NCBI GenBank assembly: GCA_938042195.1
Contig: CALIRQ010000015.1
Coordinates: 1 to 61,290 of the forward strand
DNA length: 61,290 bases
Source: an uncultured archaeon
GTDB lineage: Archaea; Thermoproteota; Bathyarchaeia; 40CM-2-53-6; CALIRQ01
Direction of reading: 5' to 3'
This document shows, piece after piece, positions 18,253 to 27,425 of this stretch. A program made the translations under genes and the position numbers. Positions within the stretch are counted from its first letter, which is position 1, and the number at the start of each line of letters is the position of its first letter. The notes below the pieces were generated by a model, which was not told the origin of the DNA, did not search any database, and was given only the letters and a program-made list of their open reading frames with translations.

Positions 18253-19286
18253 TGCGCCTCTTGGATCCCCTCGAACATCTTTGCGAAGGCCATCCTGACC
18301 CTCCTGATCTCGAACTCCTTTTGGACCAAATACCAGTAGATCGTCGATGGGAGGAAGAGCCTCCGGGATAGGAGTTCGTATAACATCGCCTCCTCCCATT
18401 TATCGAATACGGGTTCGACCTCCAAGAGACCCCCCTTCGCACGCGCCAAGAGCGCCTCCTTGAGCATGGCCCCGTAGCCGGATCCCTCGAAGAAGCGGGG
18501 CATATCCTCGAGCCTTATGGAATCGAGGGCTTCGGTAAGACCGGAGGGAAGCGAATGCCATAGCACCAAGCCGCCCCCAAAGCCCGCGCCGCCCTCCGAG
18601 AGCGTCCTGAAGATGGCCTTTAGATTGAAAATGATCGCCGATGTCCTCACAGCCTCGGCCAAACCGGGATCGCGGAGCCCCTTGGCGATCGATAGGAGCT
18701 CCGAATAATAGGCCTCCCAAAGCTCCCCCTCAATGGCCGCCCTCTTGTCCTCCAGTTCCTCTGCGCTGAACTTGGAATATTTCGAGAGGACATCCCCATA
18801 GCGCTTCAGCCCGCATTCCCATAGGAGACTGCATAGGCCATCTAAGCTTCCAACACTTTCGAGCTCAGCCAATAAGCCCCTTTCCCCCATCCTTCCCAAG
18901 GGCAGGAAGCTCGCGGATGGCCCTGCGCCGCGGATGACCCTCCTAAGGGCGAATATCATATTGAATAGGTCGTACTTCGTCGAGTAAGCCCTTATCATCT
19001 CGATGAGGCCCCTCGGAACCGTTGCCAAGGAGAGGAGCTCACCGATGCAATCCGAAAGATGCCTCCAGAGGGCCCCCTCGACCTCCCTTAAGGAATCCGT
19101 TTTTGAGGCCAGCAGATGATCGCCCAAGCGAGTCCCCCTAAGGGCCTCCTTCGCCTCCAAAGCGGTCCCCCTCCTCAAGGCCTCCTCGAGCTGGGCCTCG
19201 GATATCAGCTTCGATTCCTCGCCCTTGGCCAGGGCCGTTAAGAAGTAGAGCCAAGAATCCAGGCTCCTCATGGAGGGCTTACGCAC
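18249..19286 (-). CDS. atpC: A-type ATPase subunit C
   Basis: A 345-residue all-helical subunit C, which links the rotor to the membrane ring in place of V-type d. Features are repeated helical bundles with LARLLREL-like segments, LFNMIFALRRVIRGAG and a C-terminal VRMAFAKMFEGIQEAH. Identity rests mainly on length and position between E and F. The GTG start at 19286 overlaps the atpE stop; ATG 19271 is an alternative. Confidence 0.88.
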   Translation of the reverse strand: MRKPSMRSLDSWLYFLTALAKGEESKLISEAQLEEALRRGTALEAKEALRGTRLGDHLLASKTDSLREVEGALWRHLSDCIGELLSLATVPRGLIEMIRAYSTKYDLFNMIFALRRVIRGAGPSASFLPLGRMGERGLLAELESVGSLDGLCSLLWECGLKRYGDVLSKYSKFSAEELEDKRAAIEGELWEAYYSELLSIAKGLRDPGLAEAVRTSAIIFNLKAIFRTLSEGGAGFGGGLVLWHSLPSGLTEALDSIRLEDMPRFFEGSGYGAMLKEALLARAKGGLLEVEPVFDKWEEAMLYELLSRRLFLPSTIYWYLVQKEFEIRRVRMAFAKMFEGIQEAH

Positions 19287-19881
19287 CCTTTGGGAGCTCC
19301 TTGCCGATCATCGGCAAAAGGCGGGGGATTAGCATCGCTAGCCTAGCCTCGTAGGTATTATCGATCCTAACCCCCCCATCGACCTCCTCCACCATGACCC
19401 CGCCCGAGCACTCCGCTTCAGCGATCTCCTCCACCCTCTTGGAAAGCTCCCCATCCCCCTGAATCAACCTCTTCGCGATCTCCAAGTCCCCCCTTGAGAC
19501 CATGACCCTGAGCCTGCTCCCGCCGAGGCCCCTTGCGGATTCCCTCAAGAGGCGCGCGAGGGATGCCTCCCTTCCCAGCGAATGGCCGCTCAAGGATCTC
19601 TTGGCGGATTCGATGACCTCCTCGATGACCCTATTCTTTGCCTCCAATACGATATTCTTGGCCCTTATGCGCGCCCGCGCAATTATCCTAGCGGCCTCCA
19701 CTTCGGCCTCCTTAAGGAGCTTCTCCCTAAGGACCCTCGCCTCCTCCTCCTTGGCCCTCTTGGCACTCTCCACCTCCGCCTTAGCCTCCTCCTCAGCCCC
19801 CCTCAAGATCCGATCCGCCTCTTCCCTAGCCCTCTCCATGATCGCATCGCGAAGGCCCTCTAGCCCTCGGCGCTCGCTCAA
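19279..19881 (-). CDS. atpE: A-type ATPase subunit E (peripheral stalk)
   Basis: A 200-residue subunit with a long Ala/Glu/Lys-rich N-terminal coiled coil (residues about 10-85) and a globular C-terminal domain with LRVMVSRGDLEIAKRLI and GGVMVEEVDGGVRIDNT, the conserved E-subunit end. It pairs with the H coiled coil to make the stator stalk. Confidence 0.93.
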   Translation of the reverse strand: MSERRGLEGLRDAIMERAREEADRILRGAEEEAKAEVESAKRAKEEEARVLREKLLKEAEVEAARIIARARIRAKNIVLEAKNRVIEEVIESAKRSLSGHSLGREASLARLLRESARGLGGSRLRVMVSRGDLEIAKRLIQGDGELSKRVEEIAEAECSGGVMVEEVDGGVRIDNTYEARLAMLIPRLLPMIGKELPKGA

Positions 19882-19895
19882 TTCGGATCACTTCG

Positions 19896-20369
19896 CTATA
19901 GGAAGCCCAAGAGGGATAGGGCCAATATCGAGAAGACCATCCCGAGCACGCCGAAGAGCTCCAAGTAGACGGCCAGCATCATGGAGGGCATCATTATCCT
20001 GCCCTTGGATTTCGGCAATAGGGATATCCCGCAAGCGCAGACCTTGCCTTGATAGGCAGCCGATATCAATTCGGCGGCGGCGGCTATAAGGGCGCAGAAA
20101 AGGATCGGCGCGCCATCGCCCCCGCCGGGCGCAGCGCCGAGCTTCGGCAAGGCCCTCGTTAGGATCATCAGAAGGACTATGAAGCCATAGAAGGTCTGGG
20201 TCATCGGCAGGGAGGCGAGCACCAATACGTTCCTGAACTGCCCCGGCTCCTCGGTGATTGTGGCCACTCCGGCCGATGCGGCGATCAATATGCCTATGGA
20301 GGAGCCGATTATCCCCCCTATAAGGGCCAGCGCCCCGCCGAGCATCGCCAAAGCGGTCGCATCCAACAA
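19896..20369 (-). CDS. atpK: A-type ATPase proteolipid subunit K (duplicated c subunit)
   Basis: A 157-residue protein with four TM helices in two hairpins. The second hairpin holds the ion-binding carboxylate E137 in MMLAVYLELFGVLGMV. In the first hairpin the equivalent place reads LPMTQTFYGF with Gln, so only one carboxylate per four helices is expected, as in many V-type rings. The start is TTG 20369 or 20366, just after GGAGGG. It overlaps nothing and sits between I and E as in typical archaeal operons. Confidence 0.93.
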   Translation of the reverse strand: MLDATALAMLGGALALIGGIIGSSIGILIAASAGVATITEEPGQFRNVLVLASLPMTQTFYGFIVLLMILTRALPKLGAAPGGGDGAPILFCALIAAAAELISAAYQGKVCACGISLLPKSKGRIMMPSMMLAVYLELFGVLGMVFSILALSLLGFL

Positions 20370-20396
20370 CCCTCCACATCCCCCCTGATCCTTTCC

Positions 20397-22391
20397 TCAT
20401 CCTCTTGTGAGCGTTGCCGCCCCACTCAACTTGGCCTTGAATGGAGAATAGGGCCTACCCCCTCCATTATAAAATTTTGGCAGGAACTCCACGAAGCAAA
20501 GCCTCATGGAATGTATGAAGGCCCCCAAGCAGCTCAGCGCCAAGTTCAGGAGGTGCGCGAACGATGCCACTAGGATCGAGAGGGCCGTGCCGAGTGCAAC
20601 CCCCGCGATCCCTGGGATCGCCCCCGAGATCCCCTTGAACGCCATCGCGGCCATTTGGTTGAAGGCCGAGGCCAAGAAGAAGGATGCCATCCCAACGCCG
20701 GCCAGCCTCGAGTAGGATAATACATCGCCCATCAGGCCCGTCAGCTCGAATATCCATAGCATGCCGCCGAGCCCTCCATTTTGCTTGATCAAGGATGCCG
20801 CCAAGATCGCTATCCCGATCAGCGCGGGATAAATCATTTGGGAATGGAGATCCGCGGAAAAGGGCAGAAGTTTTATGTCGAAGAATTTATGCATGATGTA
20901 TATTATGCCGAAGAGCTCTGCTGTGAACAATCCCGCCTTTCCAATGGCGAAGGCCCTATCCCCTTCCCTGATCCCCCTGACCGCGGAGAGCGCATGAGCC
21001 ACGTTCACGTGGATAAGGCCTATGCCGAGCGATACCACTATCAGCGAGAAGGGCTCGGATAGTTGCCTCACAATCGGCCCGAGGACTCCCCTTAGGCCGA
21101 AGAACTCGTACGCATCCCCCAGATACGAGCCAGCCAAGATACCAAAGGCCATGGCGGTCCCGCCGCATATGTAGAGCAGGTTCCTGAAGAGCTTGAAGCC
21201 CTCCGCGCTGGGATCATCGACCAGCTTTTCCAAGAGTAGCTCCGCGGCGAGGATGAGGCCCAAGCCGTATATGAAATCGCCGAGCATCATGCCGTAGAAA
21301 ATGGCGAAGGAATAGGCCGTTATGGGCGTTGGATCCCATTCCGTGTATTTTGGGGTCCCGAAGAAATTGATTATGACCTCGAAGGGCCTCGTGCCGATCC
21401 AATTCCTCAACTTCGTCGGTGGCTCCTCGCCCGGATCCGCCTCCTCATAATCATAATATGCATATCCCAGCGGCTCAAGTTCTCCCGAGGTTGCCCTCAA
21501 GCCGGACTCGGGGATCCAGCCCTCTATGGCCGTCAAATGGCCCGTCTCCAGCGCCCGCGCGAGGACCGAGAGCCTATCCAGCTCCCACGCCATCGCCGAC
21601 TTGAGAATCAATGCCTCCGACCAATCGGGCACGAGGGCCTTGAACTCTTCTTCGATCTTAGAGATCTCCCTCCGCAGGGCCTCGATCCTCTCCCCAAGCC
21701 TCAGGAGGAAATCCCCAGCGCTGAGGTCCTCCTTGGGCAATCGCAGGATCTCCACGCCCTTAGCCTCCAGCTCAGGCAGTAGCCTCCACCTCGCGCTGGC
21801 CTTGGCCAAGATATACGCCGTCGCGCCGCCCTCCGGATCCTCGAAGGATTCGTGGAGTAGCAAATCCCCGCCCAAGCCATCGAGGACCCCACTCAAGGTT
21901 TCGGCCTTTGCCGCGATGAGCATTGAGAATAGGTACTCGCCCTCGTACGAGAGGTCCCTCAGCTTTAGCCCGAGGAGGCCCCTCGCCCGAGCCAGATGCG
22001 CATGTAGCCCTTCGAGCTCCCTTAATTCCCCCTCCAGGGCCGATATGCGATCCAAGCGCTCCTTGAACTCGGCCGCCAATTCGGCCGCCCGGCTCTTGAG
22101 CTCCTCAAAGGGCCTCGAGAGGATCGTTTCAAGCCCACCCGGGGGCACGGGGGGCTGGGCGGCCGGGCTGGGCATGGCCCGGGATAGGATTTCGTCAAGG
22201 GCCTTTGCCAGCCCCTCGATCTCCCGGATCCTCATCTCCACGGCGGGCTTCTCTAAAGCGGCCTCAATCCCCTTCACGTGGAGGGTCCCAGCCCTTTGCA
22301 GGGCCGCCAGCACCTCATCGGCCCTCCACTTGGGGGCCACGACCCTTACCCTGTACATCCTCTCCGGGCTACTGAGTAATAGAGCCGACAT
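20397..22391 (-). CDS. atpI: A-type ATPase subunit I (a subunit)
   Basis: A 664-residue stator subunit. The cytoplasmic half (about 1-340) is coiled-coil rich; the C-terminal half has about eight TM segments. The essential channel arginine is expected in LSYSRLAGVGMASFFLASAF. The motif AHLLNLALSCLGAFIHSMRL and FVEFLPKFYNGGGRPYSPF end are typical. ATG 22391 overlaps the atpH stop; a TTG three bases upstream is also in frame. Confidence 0.94.
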   Translation of the reverse strand: MSALLLSSPERMYRVRVVAPKWRADEVLAALQRAGTLHVKGIEAALEKPAVEMRIREIEGLAKALDEILSRAMPSPAAQPPVPPGGLETILSRPFEELKSRAAELAAEFKERLDRISALEGELRELEGLHAHLARARGLLGLKLRDLSYEGEYLFSMLIAAKAETLSGVLDGLGGDLLLHESFEDPEGGATAYILAKASARWRLLPELEAKGVEILRLPKEDLSAGDFLLRLGERIEALRREISKIEEEFKALVPDWSEALILKSAMAWELDRLSVLARALETGHLTAIEGWIPESGLRATSGELEPLGYAYYDYEEADPGEEPPTKLRNWIGTRPFEVIINFFGTPKYTEWDPTPITAYSFAIFYGMMLGDFIYGLGLILAAELLLEKLVDDPSAEGFKLFRNLLYICGGTAMAFGILAGSYLGDAYEFFGLRGVLGPIVRQLSEPFSLIVVSLGIGLIHVNVAHALSAVRGIREGDRAFAIGKAGLFTAELFGIIYIMHKFFDIKLLPFSADLHSQMIYPALIGIAILAASLIKQNGGLGGMLWIFELTGLMGDVLSYSRLAGVGMASFFLASAFNQMAAMAFKGISGAIPGIAGVALGTALSILVASFAHLLNLALSCLGAFIHSMRLCFVEFLPKFYNGGGRPYSPFKAKLSGAATLTRG

Positions 22392-22714
22392 CAACGGGCA
22401 CCGATCACCAATTCGACCAGCGCCTTAGCCAGTTCCTCGATCCTCTCCCTCGGGATCCTAAGGATCCTATCGCGCTCGCGCTCCGCCTCCCTGATGAGCT
22501 CCTCGGCCCTCCTCTTGGCGCCCTCTAGGATCCTCTCTTTCTCCTCCTCGGCGCCGCCCAGATCGGGCTTCGACCCCAATATCCTGCTCGCCTCGGCACG
22601 CCCCATCTTTATGATCTCCTTGGCCTTGGCCCTCGCCTCCTCTATTATCCTAGAGGCCTCCCTGTCGACCTCCTCTACGAGCCCACCGGTGCTGGTGGAC
22701 ATCTCGACCGCCAT
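22391..22714 (-). CDS. atpH: A-type ATPase subunit H-like coiled coil
   Basis: About 107 residues, nearly all a single charged coiled coil (VEEVDREASRIIEEARAKA and EEKERILEGAKRRAEELIRE), as expected for the H (or G-like) half of the peripheral stalk. It is the first gene of the ATPase operon, which reads H-I-K-E-C-F-A-B-D. The start at ATG 22714 (or 22702) is chosen by position; the upstream continuation is proline- and arginine-rich and unlike the family. Confidence 0.82.
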   Translation of the reverse strand: MAVEMSTSTGGLVEEVDREASRIIEEARAKAKEIIKMGRAEASRILGSKPDLGGAEEEKERILEGAKRRAEELIREAERERDRILRIPRERIEELAKALVELVIGAR

Positions 22715-22795
22715 CCTTGGGCCTTGGGGCCACCCCCTTCCTTTTAACCTTTCTAGGCGAGCCAACCGTTGAAATCCGGAGATGCGCATCGGTTA

Positions 22796-23413
22796 TTATG
22801 GAATAATGGGCACGAGCTTCGAGGCCGCCTTCCAAACCCCCTCCGAGACCTCCTCGAGGCTCCCCCGCCCATCCACGACCGGCCAGCCCATCTCCTCGGC
22901 CATGGCCAAATAATTTCGCCTGACATTCGCCAAGAACTCCAAGTCCGCCTCATGGACGTCCCTCGCCCCGGCCTTCCTCCGCATGGACTCCTCCGGCGGG
23001 ATATCGATCAGGACCGTCAGATCCGCCTCCGGCAAATCGGCCTCCAAATTGGCCAGCCAGCCCCGATCCAGCCCCCGGGCCATTCCATAGGCTATGTTCG
23101 ATGCCTTGTAGCGATCTATTATGACGAACGCCCCATTCCCCAATAGCTCCAATAGCTCCTCCGCCCTCTCCCATTTGTTCGCCGCGTATAGCAAATGCCT
23201 GACCTTGGGGCCATAGCGCCTCTCGCCCCGGAGGAAGGCCCTTATCTCCTTCCCCAATTCGGTCGAATAATCCGGGAAGGAGATTATGGCGGTCCTCAGC
23301 CCCAAACCCCGGAGGCGATCCCCCAAGATTTGGGCTTGCGTCCTCTTCCCGGCTTGGTCGATGCCCTCAAGGGCAATCAAGATCCCGGGGCGCGATCCTT
23401 CTCCCGTCGACAT
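22796..23413 (-). CDS. tmk: Thymidylate kinase
   Basis: A 205-residue dTMP kinase: P-loop region ALEGIDQAGKRTQAQIL (residues 15-31; the second conserved Gly of GxDGxGK is replaced by Ala-Gly spacing), DRYKASNIAYGMARGLDRGW (the DR and TMP-binding site) and VLIDIPPEESMRRK. It makes dTDP for DNA synthesis. It lies upstream of the ATPase operon on the same strand but 80 bases away, so co-transcription is uncertain. Confidence 0.92.
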   Translation of the reverse strand: MSTGEGSRPGILIALEGIDQAGKRTQAQILGDRLRGLGLRTAIISFPDYSTELGKEIRAFLRGERRYGPKVRHLLYAANKWERAEELLELLGNGAFVIIDRYKASNIAYGMARGLDRGWLANLEADLPEADLTVLIDIPPEESMRRKAGARDVHEADLEFLANVRRNYLAMAEEMGWPVVDGRGSLEEVSEGVWKAASKLVPIIP

Positions 23414-23489
23414 ACATCGGCCCTCGATCTATCGGTTACATGAGCATTGGTTAAAATATACCGGTGCATAATGCTACCCGGTGAGGTAA

Positions 23490-23591
23490 ATGATGGCGAT
23501 TGAATTAAGGATTAAGCATGAAGAGTGCTTGGACGATGAATTGGCTTATTTCGATCTGATGGGCTTCTGGTACGAAGAGGACCCAGCCTGA
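23490..23591 (+). CDS. Possible 33-residue small acidic protein
   Basis: A short frame starting with two ATGs right after GGTGAGG (23480-23486), a good ribosome-binding site. The product is acidic at its end (CLDDELAYFDLMGFWYEEDP). I do not recognise it. A perfect 9-bp stem (23616-23649) and a T6 tract (23696-23701) follow, as if a small transcript ends there. Confidence 0.4.
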   Translation: MMAIELRIKHEECLDDELAYFDLMGFWYEEDPA

Positions 23592-24085
23592 GCGGCCGGA
23601 ACCCCATGCCACTACCGAAGATCGATGGGCAACCAGCGGCCGATCTTCGAGAGTTCGCGGCCCATAGCATTATCTGAGCTCCGGATTAAACCACCTTTTT
23701 TATTCAAAGGCTCATCCTTTGTGATGGCGTTGGACGAAGGTCAGCCGAAATCCATTGTCCATTGATTGCTCGCAATTCGCACCATTTTGATAACAAAGTT
23801 TTATACATCGGGGACCTCTTCCTAAGGCCCACTTAATTTCCCGACTTATAATTGAGGGATCAAACGAAGATCCGCGACTTTCCAAGGCGTCCTTGGATGA
23901 TTCGGGAGATTTTTGGATTTACCATTCGCGGGACCCCGCCCCCGCATCCCCCTTAAGATACCCAAAGATTTATAGATATGGCATCGGACCTCATAGGAAA
24001 TGCCCGCGCTTGATGGGGGCCTCCTAACCTCAGACCTCGGATGGGGAGAAACGATTGAACAACGCCTAAGGGGGGCACGATTTAA
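23592..24085 (+). other. Intergenic region with hairpin and PEPCK promoter
   Basis: About 490 bases with no supported gene. It holds the perfect dyad CGAAGATCG/CGATCTTCG (23616-23624 and 23641-23649), a T6 run at 23696-23701, TTTTATACAT near 23810, and a TATA element at 23967-23975. The long leader before the PEPCK start is unexplained. Confidence 0.5.
23967..23975 (+). promoter_or_regulatory. Candidate TATA box for PEP carboxykinase
   Basis: GATTTATAG, preceded by A/C-rich sequence that could act as BRE. It would start transcription near 24000 and leave an 85-base leader before TTG 24086, longer than usual here. Confidence 0.45.
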
Positions 24086-25976
24086 TTGTCGGGATTCGGC
24101 TCTGAGGCATTGGAAGCGCTGAAGGCCAAGTTCGGGGAAAAGGGATATGAAAAACTCATGGCCATAGATAACCCAATTTTACATGGCTTCATAGACAAGT
24201 ACATAAACCTTTGCGAGCCGGAGGCGGTCTTTGTTTCGACGGGCTCTCCCGAGGACATTGGGTACATACGCGAGGCGGCCATAAGGAACGGCGAGGAGAG
24301 GGAGCTCGCCATCGATGGCCATACGGTACACTTCGATGGCTATGACGATCAGGCGCGAGATAGGGAGAATACGCTGATATTGGTCCCGAAGGGAACCCCA
24401 ATGCCTTACGTGAGGACCGGGGATAGGGAGGAAAAGCTGAAGGAGATCCATGAGATCATGAGGGGGATAATGAGGGGCCATGAGATGTATATTTGCTTCT
24501 ATTCTCTCGGGCCCCCCTCCTCCGAGTTCGCCATACCCTGCATCCAAATAACCGATTCAAGCTACGTGGCGCATAGCGAGAACATACTCTATAGACAAGG
24601 CTACGAGATGTTCAAGAGGCTGGGCCGAGGGGCTAGGTTCTTCAAATTCGTCCATTCTCAAGGGGAGCTCGATGAGAGGAAATGCTCGAAGAATATATCT
24701 AAGCGCAGGGTTTACATCGACTTGGAGGATGAAACCGTCTATAGCATAAATACCCAATACGGCGGGAACTCGATAGGCCTCAAGAAGCTCTCCTTGCGCT
24801 TGGCGATCAATAGGGCCTCCAAGGAGGGCTGGCTGGCGGAGCATATGCCGATAATGGGTATTGGGGGCCCCGGAGGCAGGAGGACATATTTCACCGGCGC
24901 ATTCCCATCGTTATGCGGCAAAACCTCCACGGCCATGCTCGAGGGCGAGACGATAGTCGGGGACGACATAGCCTATCTCCATAAGAGAGATGATGAGGTG
25001 AGGGCGATCAACGTGGAGAAGGGCATATTCGGCATAATCATGGACATCAATAGCAGGGACGACCCCCGGATATGGAAGGTGCTCCATAGCCCCGGCGAAG
25101 TCATCTTCTCCAACGTATTGGTCGCGGAGGATGGAAGCGTTTATTGGATCGGGAAGGATGGCCCGCCGCCCCCTAGGGGTTATAACCATTCCGGGGAATG
25201 GTGGATCGGGAAAAGGGACGCGAGGGGCAAGGAGATCCCGCCATCCCATCCGAACGCCAGGTTCACCGTTGGGCTGGAGAGGTTCGAAAACATCGATCCG
25301 ATGTGGGACGATCCGAGAGGGGTCCCGGTGAGGGCCATAGTATACGGCGGAAGGGACTCGGGTGCCGGTGGAGGAGGCATTCGATTGGGAGCATGGGATA
25401 GTGACGAAGGGCGCCTCGCTCGAATCCGAAACCACCGCTGCCGTCTTGGGGAAGGAGGGCATTAGGGAATTTAACCCCATGTCCAACCTCGACTTTTTAT
25501 CAATCCCGCTTGGAAGATACATACAAAACAACTTGGATTTCGGGAAGGGGTTGAGGAACCCCCCGAGGATATTTTCCGTCAACTACTTCCTCCGAGGGGC
25601 TGACGGCGCCTTCCTCAACGATAGGGGGGATAAGAGGGTTTGGTACAAATGGATGGAGCTCCGGGTCAATGGGGAAGTGAACGCCTTAGAAGCGCCGACC
25701 GGAAGGATACCGCTTTATGAGGACCTTAGGAGGCTTTTCAGGGAGATCCTCGGCAAGGATTACTCCGAACGGGACTACGCCGAGCAATTCAAGATAAGGG
25801 TTCGCGAAAACTTGGCCAAGATCGACAGGGTCATCGAGATCTATAGGTCCGTCCCAGATGCGCCGAGGAGGCTCTTCGAATTGTTCGAGGAGCAGAGGCA
25901 TAGGTTGATCGAGGCCCAGGAGAGGCACGGATATTATATATCGCCCTTCGATCTATCCGCAAACCAATCCCGTTAG
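24086..25976 (+). pseudogene. pckG: GTP-dependent PEP carboxykinase, frameshifted in this sequence
   Basis: Together two overlapping frames encode a complete GTP-type PEPCK of about 625 residues. Frame 1 (24086-25465) carries the N-terminus, the kinase-1a region in TGAFPSLCGKTSTAML and the metal/nucleotide segment GDDIAYL, and the KRDARGKEIPPSHPNARFT region. At 25360-25376, just after VYGGRDS, homology switches to the next frame (VPVEEAFDWEHGIVTKGASL) and runs to 25976. Frame 1 otherwise ends in a nonsense tail. A one-base insertion or two-base deletion explains it. The enzyme normally converts oxaloacetate to PEP. The codon use of both halves looks intact, so a sequence error or very recent mutation is likelier than an old pseudogene. 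Confidence 0.88.
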
Positions 25977-26018
25977 CCCGGGTCAATTCGGAATCGGCAT
26001 CGATCGCCTCAACCCTCC

Positions 26019-26028
26019 AAAAATTTAA
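26019..26028 (+). promoter_or_regulatory. Candidate TATA box for the micro-ORF
   Basis: AAAAATTTAAG lies about 40 bases before a strong GGGAGGTGGGGG ribosome-binding site. The spacing fits a short-leader transcript starting near 26050. Confidence 0.4.
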
Positions 26029-26066
26029 GAGGGGGGATCGGGGATATCGAAGGGAGGTGGGGGTTT

Positions 26067-26123
26067 TTGGGGAAGCCGAGAATGGTTAGAAAGCCGAAGA
26101 AGAAGGCGGAGAAGGCTAAATAG
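26067..26123 (+). CDS. Possible 18-residue lysine-rich micropeptide
   Basis: TTG 26067 follows GGGAGGTGGGGG by four bases and opens an 18-codon frame reading MGKPRMVRKPKKKAEKAK, ending at TAG 26121-26123. TATA box, strong ribosome-binding site and a compact highly basic product argue for a real gene; its length alone does not. No family recognised. A basic peptide like this could bind RNA or DNA (inference). T-rich sequence follows at 26157-26175. Confidence 0.45.
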   Translation: MGKPRMVRKPKKKAEKAK

Positions 26124-26349
26124 AAGGGTTAAAATCCGCCGGCCCTCAAGCCAACTATTTACAATCCTCTTTTAATATCGAAATAAGAGCGCGGAAGATC
26201 CTCCCCGGATTGGATGGGCAACAATCAAAGATAGGTTTCGGTCCCAGCTCCCGGAGGCCGTCGGAAGGGCGCTTGCGAGGGATGGGCCACTTGGGCCCAT
26301 ATGGGAAAACAGCTCGCGCGGGCCGGACGCGTCGAAAATCCGCCGAATT

Positions 26350-26457
26350 TGGAGCCCCGGGCGGGGTTTGAACCCGCGACCTTTGGCTCTTTGAGGCCCC
26401 CTTACCAAGCCAACGCTATCCGTTGCAAAGCAACTAACCAGGCTGAGCCACCGGGGC
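26350..26457 (-). tRNA. tRNA-Thr(GGT) with two introns
   Basis: Minus strand. Acceptor GCCCCGG/CCGGGGC, discriminator T and encoded CCA (26350-26352). Removing a 16-base insert at 26418-26433 restores the standard D arm GCTC-AGCCTGGTTA-GAGC; the insert itself contains a GTTGC/GCAAC hairpin. A second, 14-base intron (26389-26402) lies at 37/38; after removal the anticodon arm is TTGGC-TTGGTAA-GCCAA (anticodon GGT). T arm GCGGG-TTCAAAC-CCCGC. A TTATAA-containing promoter element lies just upstream. Confidence 0.93.
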
Positions 26458-26591
26458 AGGCGGAATATAGGACATCCGGGCTCGTTATAAGCTTTATCGC
26501 AACCTATGAGGCCCAAAAAAGCTCCCAACTGCTTAGGAAAGGCTTAAGAAGTGTACCGCTATCACTTCATTTTAAGACTCAATGAGCGGAG

Positions 26592-27368
26592 ATGGAAAGA
26601 TTGGTTAAGAAATGCCCGTCCTGCGGTTACAGTAACAGGGACGATGCTGCCTTCTGCGCGAGTTGCGGCTTGCCCCTTCCATCGGCAGTCCCCCCTCCAG
26701 CGGTGAAACCCGTCCCATCTGTGCGAGTCGTCACGCCAGTTGCGCCAGCTGCCCCGGCGAGGGTTCCCGCGCCGGGAATGTGCTACTATCACCCCCACTT
26801 GCCAGCGGTGAACATTTGTAGCAGATGCGGCAGATCGATATGCAGGTACGACTCGATACCTTACGATAACCTAATCCTCTGCCCTCCATGCTATCAGACG
26901 ATAGCCCAGATAGTTCCGGCACCTGCGGCTCCAGCGATCGGCCCCGTTCCGGTGGCTCCGCCGGCCATTGGCGTGCCTCCGACCCCGGCGCCGGGATATG
27001 CCATGGTGGCCCCGGTGGTCCCCCCCGCTAGGGCCCTTTGGGGCTTCATCCTCTCGATAATAGCGGGGATAATGGTCCTGATCAATGCGGCCGGGCTGAC
27101 GAGCGCGTGGCTCTACCTGACTCTGGCCAGCATATTCCCATGGATAGGCACGATAGCCCCATTCCCGCCTTGGATGCTTATAGGCATCGGGGTCATCTTG
27201 GGCATAATAATGATAATAGGCTCGCTGCTCATGATAATGGGGTATGGGACGATAGGCTCCATAGTGGTCTTCGTGCCCGCGATAATAAGCCTGATAATGG
27301 GCGGGGGCTTCGTCGCCGGATTCATATTGGGCATAGTAGGCGGCATAATGGCCATGCTGGGGAGGTAG
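26592..27368 (+). CDS. Membrane protein with zinc ribbon and B-box-like zinc finger
   Basis: A 258-residue protein. Residues 8-25 form a zinc ribbon (CxxC ... CxxC). Residues 64-100 form a second module with spacing C-x2-H-x8-C-x2-C-x4-C-x2-D-x9-C-x2-C, which follows the B-box type 2 pattern closely apart from the last pair. Proline/alanine/valine-rich linkers surround it, and about four TM helices fill residues 149-255. It would place a zinc-binding, possibly E3-like, domain at the cytoplasmic membrane face. A nearly identical module without TM segments follows the E1 gene. E3 function is inference. A TTTTTT tract ends the gene. Confidence 0.82.
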   Translation: MERLVKKCPSCGYSNRDDAAFCASCGLPLPSAVPPPAVKPVPSVRVVTPVAPAAPARVPAPGMCYYHPHLPAVNICSRCGRSICRYDSIPYDNLILCPPCYQTIAQIVPAPAAPAIGPVPVAPPAIGVPPTPAPGYAMVAPVVPPARALWGFILSIIAGIMVLINAAGLTSAWLYLTLASIFPWIGTIAPFPPWMLIGIGVILGIIMIIGSLLMIMGYGTIGSIVVFVPAIISLIMGGGFVAGFILGIVGGIMAMLGR

Positions 27369-27371
27369 GCC

Positions 27372-27400
27372 CTAGGGCCCCCTCAAACCCCCCTTTTTTA
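27372..27400 (+). terminator. Probable terminator after the B-box membrane protein
   Basis: CCCTAGGG dyad followed by pyrimidine-rich sequence and T6 (27394-27399), a usual archaeal T-tract termination signal. It separates this gene from the JAMM gene 26 bases later. Confidence 0.45.
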
Positions 27401-27425
27401 GAACCCATTTCGCCGGTGGGGATCG

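Noticed and set aside
23616-23701. Hairpin plus T tract as a riboswitch
   Set aside because: Only one simple stem; no known aptamer pattern. Terminator-like structure is the simpler view.
26172-26585. Frames on both strands over 26172-26585
   Set aside because: They read through the tRNA-Thr(GGT) gene and its introns.
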